DNA from: an uncultured Oscillospiraceae bacterium
Lineage (GTDB): Bacteria > Bacillota > Clostridia > Oscillospirales > Oscillospiraceae
Length of the DNA stretch: 64,000 bases
Assembly (NCBI GenBank): GCA_934589525.1
Contig: CAKTOB010000011.1
Span: 8,336-72,335 of the forward strand
Direction: 5' to 3'
Of the stretch, positions 41,995 to 50,990 are shown one piece after another; within the stretch, counting starts at the first letter, position 1, and each line of letters begins with the position of its first letter. The translations under genes were made by a program, and so were the position numbers. A model generated the notes under the pieces. That model was given only the letters and a program-made list of their open reading frames with translations. It searched no databases and was not told the origin of the DNA.

Positions 41995-42015
41995 ATGTTT
42001 ACTTTTGCCTTCGTG

Positions 42016-42091
42016 TGGAGCCGGTAGACGGACTCGAACCCCCGACCTGCTGATTACAAATCAGCTGCTCTACCAACTGAGCTATACCGGC
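42016..42091 (-). tRNA. tRNA-Thr (TGT)
   Basis: 76 bases with encoded CCA. Acceptor GCCGGTA pairs with TACCGGC, D arm GCTCAGTTGGTAGAGC, anticodon stem CTGAT/ATCAG around TTTGTAA (TGT), T arm GGGGGTTCGAGTCCGTC region. It lies 22 bases from tRNA-Tyr, same strand, so both are probably one transcript. Confidence 0.97.
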
Positions 42092-42174
42092 AGGCGTTCC
42101 GCTCACTGAAAGCCCCTGTATTATACCATGGATTCGGCAAAAGTCAAGTGGTTTTTGTAAAAAAGCAGACTTCT

Positions 42175-42354
42175 CTAATTGTCCACCACCACCAGGAAAA
42201 CGCCGATGAGCACCAGGACGATTCCCATGGTGCGGTTCAGGCGCAGCAGCACCGCCTCGTCTTCCCGGTCTTTGCCCAGGATGGATGTCAGCAGCTCCGG
42301 GAACAGCAGACACACCAGTCCCAAAAAGCCCATGATGAGGCCTCTGATTTTCAT
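42175..42354 (-). CDS. Small two-helix membrane protein (59 aa)
   Basis: From ATG 42354 (GAAGGAGCGAGG upstream) to 42175. Two hydrophobic helices (IMGFLGLVCLLFPELL and GIVLVLIGVFLVVV) are joined by a charged loop (GKDREDEAVLLRLNR). I do not recognise a named family; it resembles small DUF-type membrane proteins common in Firmicutes. It lies 54 bases downstream of hypA on the same strand and may be co-transcribed. Confidence 0.7.
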   Translation of the reverse strand: MKIRGLIMGFLGLVCLLFPELLTSILGKDREDEAVLLRLNRTMGIVLVLIGVFLVVVDN

Positions 42355-42408
42355 ATCCTCGCTCCTTCTTCTGGCGCACCGCCCGGTTTCGGGCGGTGCG
42401 CTCAACGC

Positions 42409-42753
42409 TTATTCTACGGCAATTTCCTTGATCTCCAGCTCGTTTCCCTGCTGCAAATAGGTCCGGTCGCTGCCGCAATGGGGGCAGATCTTGCCCTGGG
42501 GCACCGTATCGTAGGTTTTTCCGCAGCTTTCGCAATAGGTTACGGCATGGATGGGCTCCCAAAGAAGCTGGCAGCCTTCCAGCATGGGGGTCCGCTTACA
42601 ATTCCAGTTCCACACGTCGATGAGGTAATCGGGGATCACGGTGGAGACCTCTCCGATCATCAGTGTCACCCGGCAGACCCGGCTGGCCTGGTTTTCCTCC
42701 GCGATCTTGACCACCTTGTCCGCAATGTGGAATACAACGCCCAGCTCGTGCAT
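42409..42753 (-). CDS. hypA: Hydrogenase nickel metallochaperone HypA
   Basis: A 114-residue protein beginning MHELGVV, where the N-terminal Met-His-Glu binds nickel. A zinc module of two CxxC pairs (CESCG near 72 and CPHCG near 89) is present. It delivers Ni to NiFe enzymes together with HypB. Start ATG 42753 overlaps the stop of the 956-residue oxidoreductase by one base. No hypC-F or hydrogenase genes are in the window. Confidence 0.95.
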   Translation of the reverse strand: MHELGVVFHIADKVVKIAEENQASRVCRVTLMIGEVSTVIPDYLIDVWNWNCKRTPMLEGCQLLWEPIHAVTYCESCGKTYDTVPQGKICPHCGSDRTYLQQGNELEIKEIAVE

Positions 42754-45623
42754 CAGTCTTTCTTTCCGCCAAGCTTGGTGACGATGGTCTGGCCCAGGCG
42801 CTTTCCGGCCATGGGCAGGATGCCCTTGATCTTGTCCTCGGCCTTCATCATCTTGGAGCACTCCGGGTGGTCCCGCTTCAGGTGGATGGCATCAAAGACG
42901 CACTTGGTGGTACACACACCGCAGCCGATGCACTTATTGGGGTCTACCCAGCTGGCGCCGCAGCCCAGGCACCGGGCGGTTTCGATTTTCACCTGCTCGG
43001 CGGTCAATGTCTTGTGGGCATCCCGGAAGGAATGCTTGGGGATGCGCTCATCCAGCCCCGCCTCCTGACGGCCGGCGTGGTCGTAGCACTCCACATAGAA
43101 ATTGTCCTTATCCAGCATGATGAAGTCCCGACGGTTCCGGCCGATCTTCAAATCCGCGCCCTTATGGACATACCGATGCAGGGACTCGGCGGCGCACTTG
43201 CCCTCCTCGATGGCATCAATGGCAAACTTGGGTCCGTGGTACACGTCGCCGCCTACAAAGATGTCCGGCTCGGCGGTCTGATAGGTCAGGGGGTCCGCCA
43301 CAGGATAATTTCCTCTATGGAATTCCACCTTGGTCCCCTCCAGGAGGTCGCCCCACTGGATGGCCTGGCCGATGGCGAAGACCACATGGTCCGCTTTCAG
43401 CTCCATGGTTTCGTTTTCATCGTAAATGGGTGCAAAGCGGCCGGTTTCCGGCTCGATGGTCCGCAGGCACTTCTTAAAGACGATGGCGCTGACGCGGCCC
43501 TGTTCGTCCACCTTCAGCTCCTTGGGGCCCCAGCTGTTTTGGATGTCGATGCCCTCTTCCAGGGTCTCGGCAATTTCGTTGCCGGAGGCGGGCATGGTGG
43601 CCCGGTCTTCCAGGCAGACCATGCAAACTCCGGCAGCACCGAAACGCTTGGCAGTCTTGGCGCAGTCCACGGCCACGTTGCCGCCGCCGACTACCACCAC
43701 GTCCCCTTCCATGGTCTGGTGCTCGTCTTCCAGGGCCTTGTGGAGGAATTCCACGGCGATGGAGGTGCCCAGGGCCTGGTCATTGGCCACGCCGGGACGG
43801 CGGCCGCCCTGGCAGCCGATAGCGATATAAAAGGCCTCAAAGCCCTGATCCCGCAGCTGCTGGATGGTCACGTCCTTGCCCACTTCCACGCCGCAGCGGA
43901 TCTCCACGCCCAGCTCCCGGATGACCTGGATCTCGGCGTCGATGATGTTCTTTTCCAGCTTGAAGGATGGAATGCCGTAGGTCAGCATGCCGCCGGGCTT
44001 CCGGCTCTTTTCAAACACCGTGGGCTTGTAGCCCTTGGTGGCCAGATAGTAGGCGGCGGACAGGCCCGCGGGGCCGGAGCCGATAATGGCGATCTTCTGG
44101 GCCCATTGTTCCAGGCGGCTGGAGGCGATGACCACCGGGGGAATGTAGCGGGTTTCCGCATTCAAATCCTGTTCCGCCAGGAACTTCTTGACGGCATCAA
44201 TGGCCACGGCCTCATCAATGGTGCCCCGGGTGCAGGCTTCCTCGCAGCGCTTGTTGCAGATCCGGCCGCAGACCGCCGGGAAGGGGTTGTCCTTTTTGAT
44301 CAGGGCCAGGGCCTCCTGATACTTGCCCTGGGCCGCCAGCTTCAGGTAGCCCTGGACTGCCACATGGGCGGGGCAGGCGGTCTTACAGGGGGCGGTGCCC
44401 TTGTCATAGCAGTTCTTCCGGTTGTTGTCCCGGTAGTCCGGGTCCCAATGCTCCGGGCCCCAGGAAATGGCGTTGGGCAGCTCGTGCTTGGGGTACTCCA
44501 CGGTGTTCCCCTGCTTGTCGCAGAGCTTCTGACCCAGCTTCACGGCACCGGCGGGGCAATACTCCACGCACTTGCCGCAGGCCACGCACTTGCTGCGCTC
44601 TACCTCCGCGGTATAGGCGGACCGGGACAGGTTGGGGGTGTTGAACAGCTGAGAGGTTCGCAGGGCGTTGCAGATCTGCACATTGCAGTTGCAGATGCCG
44701 AAAATCTTATTCTCGCCGTCAATATTGGTGATCTGGTGGACAAATCCGTTTTCCTCGGCTTTCCGCAGGATCTCCATGGCCTCTTCATAAGTAATGTCGT
44801 GGCCCTTGCCGGTTTCCCGGCAGTAGTCGGCAAAGTCGCCGACACCGATGCACCAGGAGGCGGGGTCATCGGCACAGCCTTCTCCCATAACGCCCCGGCT
44901 GGCCCGGCAGGAGCACTGGGCAACACCGATGTGGCCCTCGTACTTTTTAAGCCAGTAGGACAGATGCTCAATATCCAGGCTCTCGTTTTCCATGGGAATG
45001 GCCTTCTCCACCGGGATGACATGCATACCCACGCCGCCGCCACCGGGGGGCATCAGGTGGGTCTTGCCCGCCAGGGGGATGTAGGTCATGCGCTCAAAGA
45101 AGGTGGCCAGCTCCGGATGGTCCTGGAGCCGCTTGTTATAGGGGATCTCTCCCCGCTCGTCATAGCAGGGGATCTCACCGCTGCCGCTTTGGTCAATGTT
45201 CAGCAGCTCCGCGGAGCCGGGGACGAACATGGGCACAAAGTACCGCCGCTCGGACTGGGGGGCGGTGCGGCCGTTGTGGTCATAGTGGTAGCCGTAGTCA
45301 TATTCCAGCAGGCCCAGGAAGGCCAGTTCATCCAGGACTTCCTGGAAATGCGCCTTGTCTTCCTCCTGAACCTTGCACATTTTCCACAGCTCCGGGACGG
45401 TGTGGGGCTTGCGGACCTTCATGGCCAGCATGATGTCGCACATTTCGTCGGTGAGGATTGCCTCCAGGCCCCAGTATTCCGGGTCATTGGAGCTGACGCT
45501 TCCCAGCTTGTGGGCCACCACGTCGGTGATCATTTTCCCGACCTTCAATACCTTTTCCCGGGGAGCGGGGTCACCCTTGGCCTTGGGCTCAAAGGCCCGG
45601 CGTTTCAGTTCCTGATCGATCAT
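42753..45623 (-). CDS. Large flavin/iron-sulfur oxidoreductase (GltD-like core)
   Basis: A 956-residue multidomain redox protein. Residues 1-200 have no clear match by eye. Cysteines at 237-258 and 311-318 may bind metal; a 4Fe-4S motif CVACGKCVEYC is at 346-356; a GltD-type N-terminal cluster domain spans about 405-466 (CKTACPAH, CGRICNKRCEEAC). FAD binding GSGPAG is near 515-520, a second dinucleotide fold GGGNVAVDCA near 648, and a C-terminal ferredoxin (CLGC, CIGCGVCTTKC) near 895-920. The core resembles NADPH:acceptor oxidoreductases such as glutamate synthase small subunit. It lies between hypB and hypA, implying a link to a nickel enzyme or hydrogen metabolism. Confidence 0.85.
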   Translation of the reverse strand: MIDQELKRRAFEPKAKGDPAPREKVLKVGKMITDVVAHKLGSVSSNDPEYWGLEAILTDEMCDIMLAMKVRKPHTVPELWKMCKVQEEDKAHFQEVLDELAFLGLLEYDYGYHYDHNGRTAPQSERRYFVPMFVPGSAELLNIDQSGSGEIPCYDERGEIPYNKRLQDHPELATFFERMTYIPLAGKTHLMPPGGGGVGMHVIPVEKAIPMENESLDIEHLSYWLKKYEGHIGVAQCSCRASRGVMGEGCADDPASWCIGVGDFADYCRETGKGHDITYEEAMEILRKAEENGFVHQITNIDGENKIFGICNCNVQICNALRTSQLFNTPNLSRSAYTAEVERSKCVACGKCVEYCPAGAVKLGQKLCDKQGNTVEYPKHELPNAISWGPEHWDPDYRDNNRKNCYDKGTAPCKTACPAHVAVQGYLKLAAQGKYQEALALIKKDNPFPAVCGRICNKRCEEACTRGTIDEAVAIDAVKKFLAEQDLNAETRYIPPVVIASSRLEQWAQKIAIIGSGPAGLSAAYYLATKGYKPTVFEKSRKPGGMLTYGIPSFKLEKNIIDAEIQVIRELGVEIRCGVEVGKDVTIQQLRDQGFEAFYIAIGCQGGRRPGVANDQALGTSIAVEFLHKALEDEHQTMEGDVVVVGGGNVAVDCAKTAKRFGAAGVCMVCLEDRATMPASGNEIAETLEEGIDIQNSWGPKELKVDEQGRVSAIVFKKCLRTIEPETGRFAPIYDENETMELKADHVVFAIGQAIQWGDLLEGTKVEFHRGNYPVADPLTYQTAEPDIFVGGDVYHGPKFAIDAIEEGKCAAESLHRYVHKGADLKIGRNRRDFIMLDKDNFYVECYDHAGRQEAGLDERIPKHSFRDAHKTLTAEQVKIETARCLGCGASWVDPNKCIGCGVCTTKCVFDAIHLKRDHPECSKMMKAEDKIKGILPMAGKRLGQTIVTKLGGKKD

Positions 45624-45655
45624 AAATTTCTCCCATTTAATCCTTTTTTATTGTC

Positions 45656-46327
45656 TTATTTCTGCTTCCAATCCTCAATGCGCTGCCGGAGCCACTGGGC
45701 CAGAGCCTCCACGCCCTCGCCGGTTTTGGCGCTGATGGGGAAGATTTGGATATTGGGGTTTCTCCGTCTGGCAAACTCCGTGACCTTGTCCATGTCGAAA
45801 TCAAAGTAGGGCAGTACGTCGATTTTATTGACGATCATGGCATCACAGACCTGGAACACCAGGGGGTACTTGAGGGGCTTGTCGTGGCCCTCCGGCACGG
45901 AGAGGATCATCATGTTCATAGCGGCGCCGGTGTCAAATTCCGCAGGGCACACCAGATTGCCCACGTTTTCCAGCACCACCAGATCCAGCTCCTCGGTGCC
46001 CAGCTGGCGGATACCCTGCCGGGTCATGTCCGCATCCAGGTGACACATGCCGCCGGTATGGAGCTGGATGACCTTGGTGCCGGTGGCCGCAATGGTCTCG
46101 GCATCCACATCGGAGTCAATGTCCGCCTCCATAATGCCCACCCGCAGGTCCTCCGGCAAGGCCTTCAGAAGCTTTGTCAGGGTGGTGGTTTTTCCGGAAC
46201 CGGGGGAGGACATGAGGTTTACAAGGAAGGTTCCCTGCACTTTTAATTCCCGGCGCAGCTTGTCCGCGTCCTGATTGTTGTCGGCAAAGACGCTCTGCTT
46301 TACCTCAATAATACGGTATGGGTCCAT
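45656..46327 (-). CDS. hypB: Hydrogenase nickel incorporation GTPase HypB
   Basis: A 223-residue G3E GTPase. Walker A SSPGSGKTT near 41, the metal-site region HTGGMCHLDADM near 90, LENVGNLVCPAEFD near 117, and the guanine motif NKID near 169. The N-terminal His-rich and CxxCGC nickel-binding stretches of some HypB proteins are absent. It supplies nickel with HypA. First gene of its operon; strong promoter upstream. Confidence 0.95.
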   Translation of the reverse strand: MDPYRIIEVKQSVFADNNQDADKLRRELKVQGTFLVNLMSSPGSGKTTTLTKLLKALPEDLRVGIMEADIDSDVDAETIAATGTKVIQLHTGGMCHLDADMTRQGIRQLGTEELDLVVLENVGNLVCPAEFDTGAAMNMMILSVPEGHDKPLKYPLVFQVCDAMIVNKIDVLPYFDFDMDKVTEFARRRNPNIQIFPISAKTGEGVEALAQWLRQRIEDWKQK

Positions 46328-46389
46328 AGGAGTCTCCTTTTCCGGGCTTTCTCCGGGAAAACTCCGGGAAATACCCTCTTTTATACATC

Positions 46390-46418
46390 ACTATACACGA
46401 GATTTTTTCAAATGTCAA
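46390..46418 (-). promoter_or_regulatory. Promoter of the hypB operon
   Basis: Minus strand: perfect -35 TTGACA (46418-46413), 17-bp spacer, -10 TATAGT (46395-46390). The leader to ATG 46327 contains CCCGGAG repeats (CTCCGGGAAA twice). The remainder of 46328-46646 shows no gene or convincing plus-strand promoter for feoA. Confidence 0.82.
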
Positions 46419-46646
46419 TTGCGCAACCATAGGGGCTCTGCCCAAAATTGCATATAAACTGACGAATTGTAGTGGTTAGCACAAGCTAATCTTTGTGAAC
46501 AGTGCAAGAATACCCCTTGCTGCCGAAGTAGAGCCGCTGTTTTTGTATTCGAACCATTCATACCGAATGCCCCAAGGCCGGAATCTGTCACCCCGGTGGT
46601 GGCAGAGGCATAGAATGGGAAAAATTCCGAACTTGAGGTGTTGTAT

Positions 46647-46880
46647 ATGGTTCGTTTGGATGAGCTTTTACCGGGGGAGCATTGCCGTGTCACGCAACTC
46701 CAAACCCTGGGGCCCATGCGGCGGCGGCTGCGGGAGCTGGGGCTGGTGGAGGACACCGCCGTGACCTGCCTGGGCTTTTCTCCTCTGGGGGACCCGGGGG
46801 CCTATGAGGTCCTGGGGGCCGTCATAGCCCTGCGAAAAAGGGATGGGGCCGGCGTCCTTGTGGAAAGGACACCGGCTTGA
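46647..46880 (+). CDS. feoA: Ferrous iron transport protein FeoA
   Basis: A 77-residue SH3-like protein: LDELLPGEHCRVTQL start, RRRLRELGLVEDTAVTCLGFSPLGDP in the middle (read in parts) and LGAVIALRKRDG at the end. It is thought to regulate FeoB. Start ATG 46647 with GAGGTG six bases upstream. Its TGA overlaps the TTG start I use for feoB. Confidence 0.9.
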   Translation: MVRLDELLPGEHCRVTQLQTLGPMRRRLRELGLVEDTAVTCLGFSPLGDPGAYEVLGAVIALRKRDGAGVLVERTPA

Positions 46881-48907
46881 GGAGGCCGGACTCTTCCCGG
46901 GGGCCCATGGACGGCACGGTGATGGCCCTGGCCGGGAATCCCAATGTGGGAAAAACCACCCTGTTTAACAGTCTCACCGGCATGCGGCAGCACACAGGCA
47001 ACTGGCCCGGAAAAACCGTGGGCCTGGCCCAGGGGAGGTGCCGGGGCCGGGACGTGACCCTGGTGGACCTGCCCGGGACCTACTCCCTGCTGTCCCATTC
47101 CCCGGAGGAGCAGGTGGCCCGAAGCTTTCTGTGCCGGGGGCTGGCCCAGCAGGTCCTGGTGGTCTGCGACGGCAGCACCCTGGCCCGGAATCTGGTGCTG
47201 GTGCTGCAAATTCTGGAGATCACCCCCCATGTGACGGTCTGCGTCAATCTATTAGAGGAAGCCCGGCGCAGAGGGCGAAAATTGGATTTGGAGCTGCTTT
47301 CCCAACGGCTGGGCATCCCGGTATACGCCGTGGAGGCCCGGAGCCGGGACAGCGCCCGGGCCCTGATGGATGCCATAGAGACTTCTTCATTCGAGGCCCA
47401 CCCCGCAGCCATCGCCTACCCCGGGGATGTGGAGCGGGCCTTGGAGCCCATTGAGGCGGCGCTGCCCCCTGGCCCCCTCCCCCGGCGGTTTTTGGCCCTG
47501 AAGCTTCTGGAAGGGGACCCGGAGTTGCTGCAAGAATTGGAGGCCTATGTGACGGAAGATGCAAAAAAAGCCGCCCGTCAGGCCCAACAGACCCTGGAGG
47601 AGACCCTGGGCCCCGGGAAGCTGCCGGATGTGTTTACTTCCGCCGCCCTGTCCACCGCCCAGGCCCTGACCCAGGGGGTGGTCACTCAAACCGCCGCCCC
47701 GGGAGCCCGGCGGGACCGGCGGATGGACCGGCTGCTGACCTCCCGGCTGCTGGGCTACCCCATGATGATGCTGCTTCTGGCCCTGGTGTTCTGGCTCACC
47801 ATTGTGGGCACCAATTCCATTTCCGATGGGCTCCAATGGGTCTTGAATCAAGGGGAAGCCGGGCTTCTATGGCTGTTTTCCCGATTCAGGGCTCCCCAGT
47901 GGCTCACGGGGCTGCTGGTGCTGGGAGCCTACCGCACCACCGCCTGGGTCTGCGCCGTGATGCTGCCGCCCATGGCCGTGTTTTTTCCCCTGTTCACGTT
48001 GCTGGAGGATGTGGGCTATCTTCCCCGGGTGGCCTTTTTGTTGGATCGGCCCTTTGCCCTGTGCCACGGCTGCGGCAAGCAGGCCCTCAGCATGTGCATG
48101 GGCCTGGGCTGCAACGCCGCCGGGGTGGTGGGCTGCCGGATCATCGACTCCCCCAGGGAGCGTCTACTGGCCATCCTCACCAACAGCTTGATGCCCTGCA
48201 ACGGCCGCTTTCCCCTGATCATCACCCTTTTGACCCTGTTCTTTTCCCACACTTTGGGCTCCTTCTCTCTGGCCCTGCTGCTCACGGGGGCCATTCTCTT
48301 TGCGGTGGTCATGACCTTCGCCGTGACCTGGCTGTTGAGCCGCACAGTGCTCCGGGGGGAGCCCTCGGCCTTTGCCCTGGAGCTGCCCCCTTACCGGATG
48401 CCCCAGGTGGGAAGCGTATTGCTGCGGTCATTGCTGGACCGGACGGTATTCGTCCTGGGTCGGGCTCTGGCGGTGGCCTGCCCCACAGGGATGCTTCTTT
48501 GGTGTCTGGCCAACTGTTCCGTTGGTGGCGGGAACCTGCTGCAATGGCTGTCGGCGGCTCTGAACCCTCTGGGCCACGCCCTGGGGCTTGATGGGGTGCT
48601 GCTGCTTTCCTTTCTCCTGGGCTTCCCCGCCAACGAGATCGTGCTGCCCATTGCCCTGATGACCTATCAGGCCCAAGGGGCCCTGACCCCTCTGGATCTG
48701 GGCTCCCTCTTGCCCATTCTCCTCTCCCAGGGCTGGACTGCCCGGCGGGCGGTGTGTATGCTGCTGTTCACCCTGTTCCACTGGCCCTGCTCCACCACCC
48801 TGCTGACGGTCCGCAAGGAAACCGGCAGCCCCCTGTGGACCACCCTGGCCTTCCTGGTCCCCACAGCGGTCGGTGCGGCGCTGTGCTGGGTGGTGCATTT
48901 GTTATAG
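46877..48907 (+). CDS. feoB: Ferrous iron transporter FeoB
   Basis: A 676-residue protein: N-terminal GTPase, helical spacer, then a membrane domain of about nine helices. G1 GNPNVGKTT is near residue 20, G3 DLPGTYS near 63; the G4 motif normally NxxD reads NLLEE near 123, so Asp is replaced by Glu. Membrane motifs GLGCNAAGVVG near 409 and TNSLMPCNGRFP near 434 match the clostridial FeoB variant with the CNGRFP loop. It imports Fe2+. The start is TTG 46877 (coupled to feoA) or ATG 46907. Confidence 0.93.
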   Translation: MRRPDSSRGPMDGTVMALAGNPNVGKTTLFNSLTGMRQHTGNWPGKTVGLAQGRCRGRDVTLVDLPGTYSLLSHSPEEQVARSFLCRGLAQQVLVVCDGSTLARNLVLVLQILEITPHVTVCVNLLEEARRRGRKLDLELLSQRLGIPVYAVEARSRDSARALMDAIETSSFEAHPAAIAYPGDVERALEPIEAALPPGPLPRRFLALKLLEGDPELLQELEAYVTEDAKKAARQAQQTLEETLGPGKLPDVFTSAALSTAQALTQGVVTQTAAPGARRDRRMDRLLTSRLLGYPMMMLLLALVFWLTIVGTNSISDGLQWVLNQGEAGLLWLFSRFRAPQWLTGLLVLGAYRTTAWVCAVMLPPMAVFFPLFTLLEDVGYLPRVAFLLDRPFALCHGCGKQALSMCMGLGCNAAGVVGCRIIDSPRERLLAILTNSLMPCNGRFPLIITLLTLFFSHTLGSFSLALLLTGAILFAVVMTFAVTWLLSRTVLRGEPSAFALELPPYRMPQVGSVLLRSLLDRTVFVLGRALAVACPTGMLLWCLANCSVGGGNLLQWLSAALNPLGHALGLDGVLLLSFLLGFPANEIVLPIALMTYQAQGALTPLDLGSLLPILLSQGWTARRAVCMLLFTLFHWPCSTTLLTVRKETGSPLWTTLAFLVPTAVGAALCWVVHLL

Positions 48908-48969
48908 ATCGTCCACGCCGGACCATGCAGATGAAGCAGCAGCAACCTTGCCGATAAAATCACAAAGTG

Positions 48970-49007
48970 ATCGCCCCCGGCTTGCAGTGCGCAAAACCGG
49001 GGGCGAT
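48970..49007. terminator. Terminator between feoB and the second glycan cluster
   Basis: Perfect 11-bp stem ATCGCCCCCGG (48970-48980) / CCGGGGGCGAT (48997-49007). A small second palindrome ATCACAAAGTGAT (48959-48971) adjoins it, followed by TTTTAT on the minus strand. Confidence 0.75.
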
Positions 49008-49010
49008 CCT

Positions 49011-50966
49011 TTATTGGACTTCCTGCATTTCCTTGGCCTGGGCGGCCTTGGCATTGACCTCTTCCGGGTCCTGGTAGGTTTCTACCGCCTGTTTCAGAGC
49101 CCGGCGGCAGACTTCGTCGTCGTTGGTTTCCAGGGCCTCCGAGAGGATGGCCAGCTTCCGGGCGATGGCCTCCGGAGGCAGGGGCTTGTCCCGTTCCACG
49201 AAAATCTGGTCGTTTTCCGTTTTATCCAGCTCCTCGGATTTGACCAGCAGCTCCTCGTACAGCTTTTCTCCGGGGCGCAGGCCGGTTTCAACGATGTCGA
49301 TGTCCTTATAGGGCTCGAAGCCGCTGAGGCGGATCATGTTTTCCGCCAGTTCCAGAATGTGGACGGGCTTGCCCATGTCCAGTACATAGAGCTCTCCGTT
49401 GCCCGCAAAGGCCCCGGAGGTCAGCACCAGCTGGGCCGCCTCAGGGATGGTCATGAAGTAGCGGATGATCCGCTTGTCTGTCAGTGTCACCGGGCCGCCG
49501 TACTGGATCTGCCGCTTGAACAGTGGGATCACGCTGCCGTTGCTGCCTAATACGTTTCCAAACCGGGTGGCGGAGCAGCGCATATTGCCCCGGTGGCCCA
49601 GAACCTCCAGTTCGCACATCCGCTTGGTGGCCCCCATGACGTTGGTGGGGTTCACAGCCTTATCGGTGGAGACCATGATGAACTTGCCGCAGCCGTGGGT
49701 CTCTGCCGCCTCCAGCAGGTTCCGGGTGCCGAAGACGTTGTTTTTGATGGCCTCGCAGCAGTTGGTCTCCATCAGGGGGACGTGCTTGTGGGCGGCGGCG
49801 TGGATCACCAGGTCCGGCCGGTGGCGCCCAAAGATCCGGTCCAGCTCTCCCCGGTCGGTAATGGTGGCGATCTCCACCTTCAGGTCCAGCTCCGGGTGCT
49901 TGATGTGAAGCTCCTGCTGCACATCGTAGGCGTTGTTTTCGTACACGTCCAGAATTACCAGTCGCTTGGGGCCGATTTTGGCGATCTGGCGGCTGAGCTC
50001 TCCGCCGATGGAGCCGCCGCCGCCGGAGATCAATACGGTCTTCCCCCGGTAATAGGCCTTGGTCTCCTCCGTGAGGATCTCCGTGGCCTGGCGGAACAGC
50101 AGCTCCTCCGGGTTAAAGTCCCGCAAGCTCCGCTTGCCGCCCACGGCCTGGGTGGTGGGGAAGTCATAGGTTTTCAGCTTGCAGCCGGTTTTCTGGTACC
50201 GGGTATACAGTTCCTTTTTCCGCTCCGCCGTGGCGCCGGGGATGGCGAAGACCACCTCCTGGATGTGGTAATCCCGGAAGACCCGGTCGTCGGCCTCCTG
50301 GGCGGAGAACACCGGCACGCCGTTGATGGAGCGGCCGATCTTGTTCCGGTCGATGTCCACGAAAAACCGGGCGGTATAGGCCGCCTGGGGATTGCTGGCC
50401 AGGTCCGTCGCCAAGCCCGCTCCCACCCGGCCCGCGCCGATGATGGCAATGTTGATGCGCCGATCCAGCTGGGCTTTGTCCAGAGGCTCCACCCGGATGC
50501 CGGTGAGCTTCTGGGTCACCAGCCGCAAGGCGTCTGCCACCTTAGAGCCCCGGCTGTTGGCGTCGTAGAGGTATTGGTAGATCTGCCGCATGAGAATGTC
50601 TCCCAGCAGGTTCAGGGAGAACAGGGTCACCGCCCGGAGGAATTCCACGTCCCGCAGAGGCAGAAGCCGCTGGAGCACAAAGTAGACCCCACCGGCCAGA
50701 ACATCCCAGCAAATGAGATTGACGTAGAGGTTGCTGCCGCCGTAGCGCCAGACGTTGTTATAGGAGTTCCCCAGGGCCCGGGCCATGAGCATGCAGGCCG
50801 CCGCCAGCAAAAAATGCAGCAGGGCCTCCACCTTGGTGATGGGGTAGTAGCTGCTGGGATAAAAGAACAGCAGCAGCACCGAAACCAGGGCCAGCATCAC
50901 CAGGTCATAGCCCATGAGCATCAGTGCATGGGTGCCTACGGGCACCCCCGTATTCCGTTTCTTCAT
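49011..50966 (-). CDS. Polysaccharide biosynthesis nucleotide-sugar dehydratase/epimerase (CapD/PglF type)
   Basis: A 651-residue membrane enzyme: four N-terminal helices, a CoA-binding-like Rossmann domain (IAIIGAGRVGAGLATDL near 172), then an SDR domain with VLISGGGGSIGGELSRQI near 310, HAAAHKHVPLMETN near 391, STDKAVNPTNVMGATKR near 429. These are hallmarks of UDP-GlcNAc 4,6-dehydratases of the FlaA1/PglF/CapD group. The product feeds UDP-linked 6-deoxy amino sugars such as bacillosamine, though no aminotransferase is in this cluster. C-terminal tail is acidic and helical. Last gene of its operon. Confidence 0.93.
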   Translation of the reverse strand: MKKRNTGVPVGTHALMLMGYDLVMLALVSVLLLFFYPSSYYPITKVEALLHFLLAAACMLMARALGNSYNNVWRYGGSNLYVNLICWDVLAGGVYFVLQRLLPLRDVEFLRAVTLFSLNLLGDILMRQIYQYLYDANSRGSKVADALRLVTQKLTGIRVEPLDKAQLDRRINIAIIGAGRVGAGLATDLASNPQAAYTARFFVDIDRNKIGRSINGVPVFSAQEADDRVFRDYHIQEVVFAIPGATAERKKELYTRYQKTGCKLKTYDFPTTQAVGGKRSLRDFNPEELLFRQATEILTEETKAYYRGKTVLISGGGGSIGGELSRQIAKIGPKRLVILDVYENNAYDVQQELHIKHPELDLKVEIATITDRGELDRIFGRHRPDLVIHAAAHKHVPLMETNCCEAIKNNVFGTRNLLEAAETHGCGKFIMVSTDKAVNPTNVMGATKRMCELEVLGHRGNMRCSATRFGNVLGSNGSVIPLFKRQIQYGGPVTLTDKRIIRYFMTIPEAAQLVLTSGAFAGNGELYVLDMGKPVHILELAENMIRLSGFEPYKDIDIVETGLRPGEKLYEELLVKSEELDKTENDQIFVERDKPLPPEAIARKLAILSEALETNDDEVCRRALKQAVETYQDPEEVNAKAAQAKEMQEVQ

Positions 50967-50990
50967 ATGGTCCTCTCTTGTCTTGTGGGT

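Noticed and set aside
42867-45809. 980-codon plus-strand frame over the large oxidoreductase
   Set aside because: The minus strand encodes iron-sulfur, FAD and NAD motifs; the plus frame has none.
46495-46764. 89-codon plus-strand ORF before feoA
   Set aside because: Overlaps feoA in another frame and has no ribosome site or recognisable motif.
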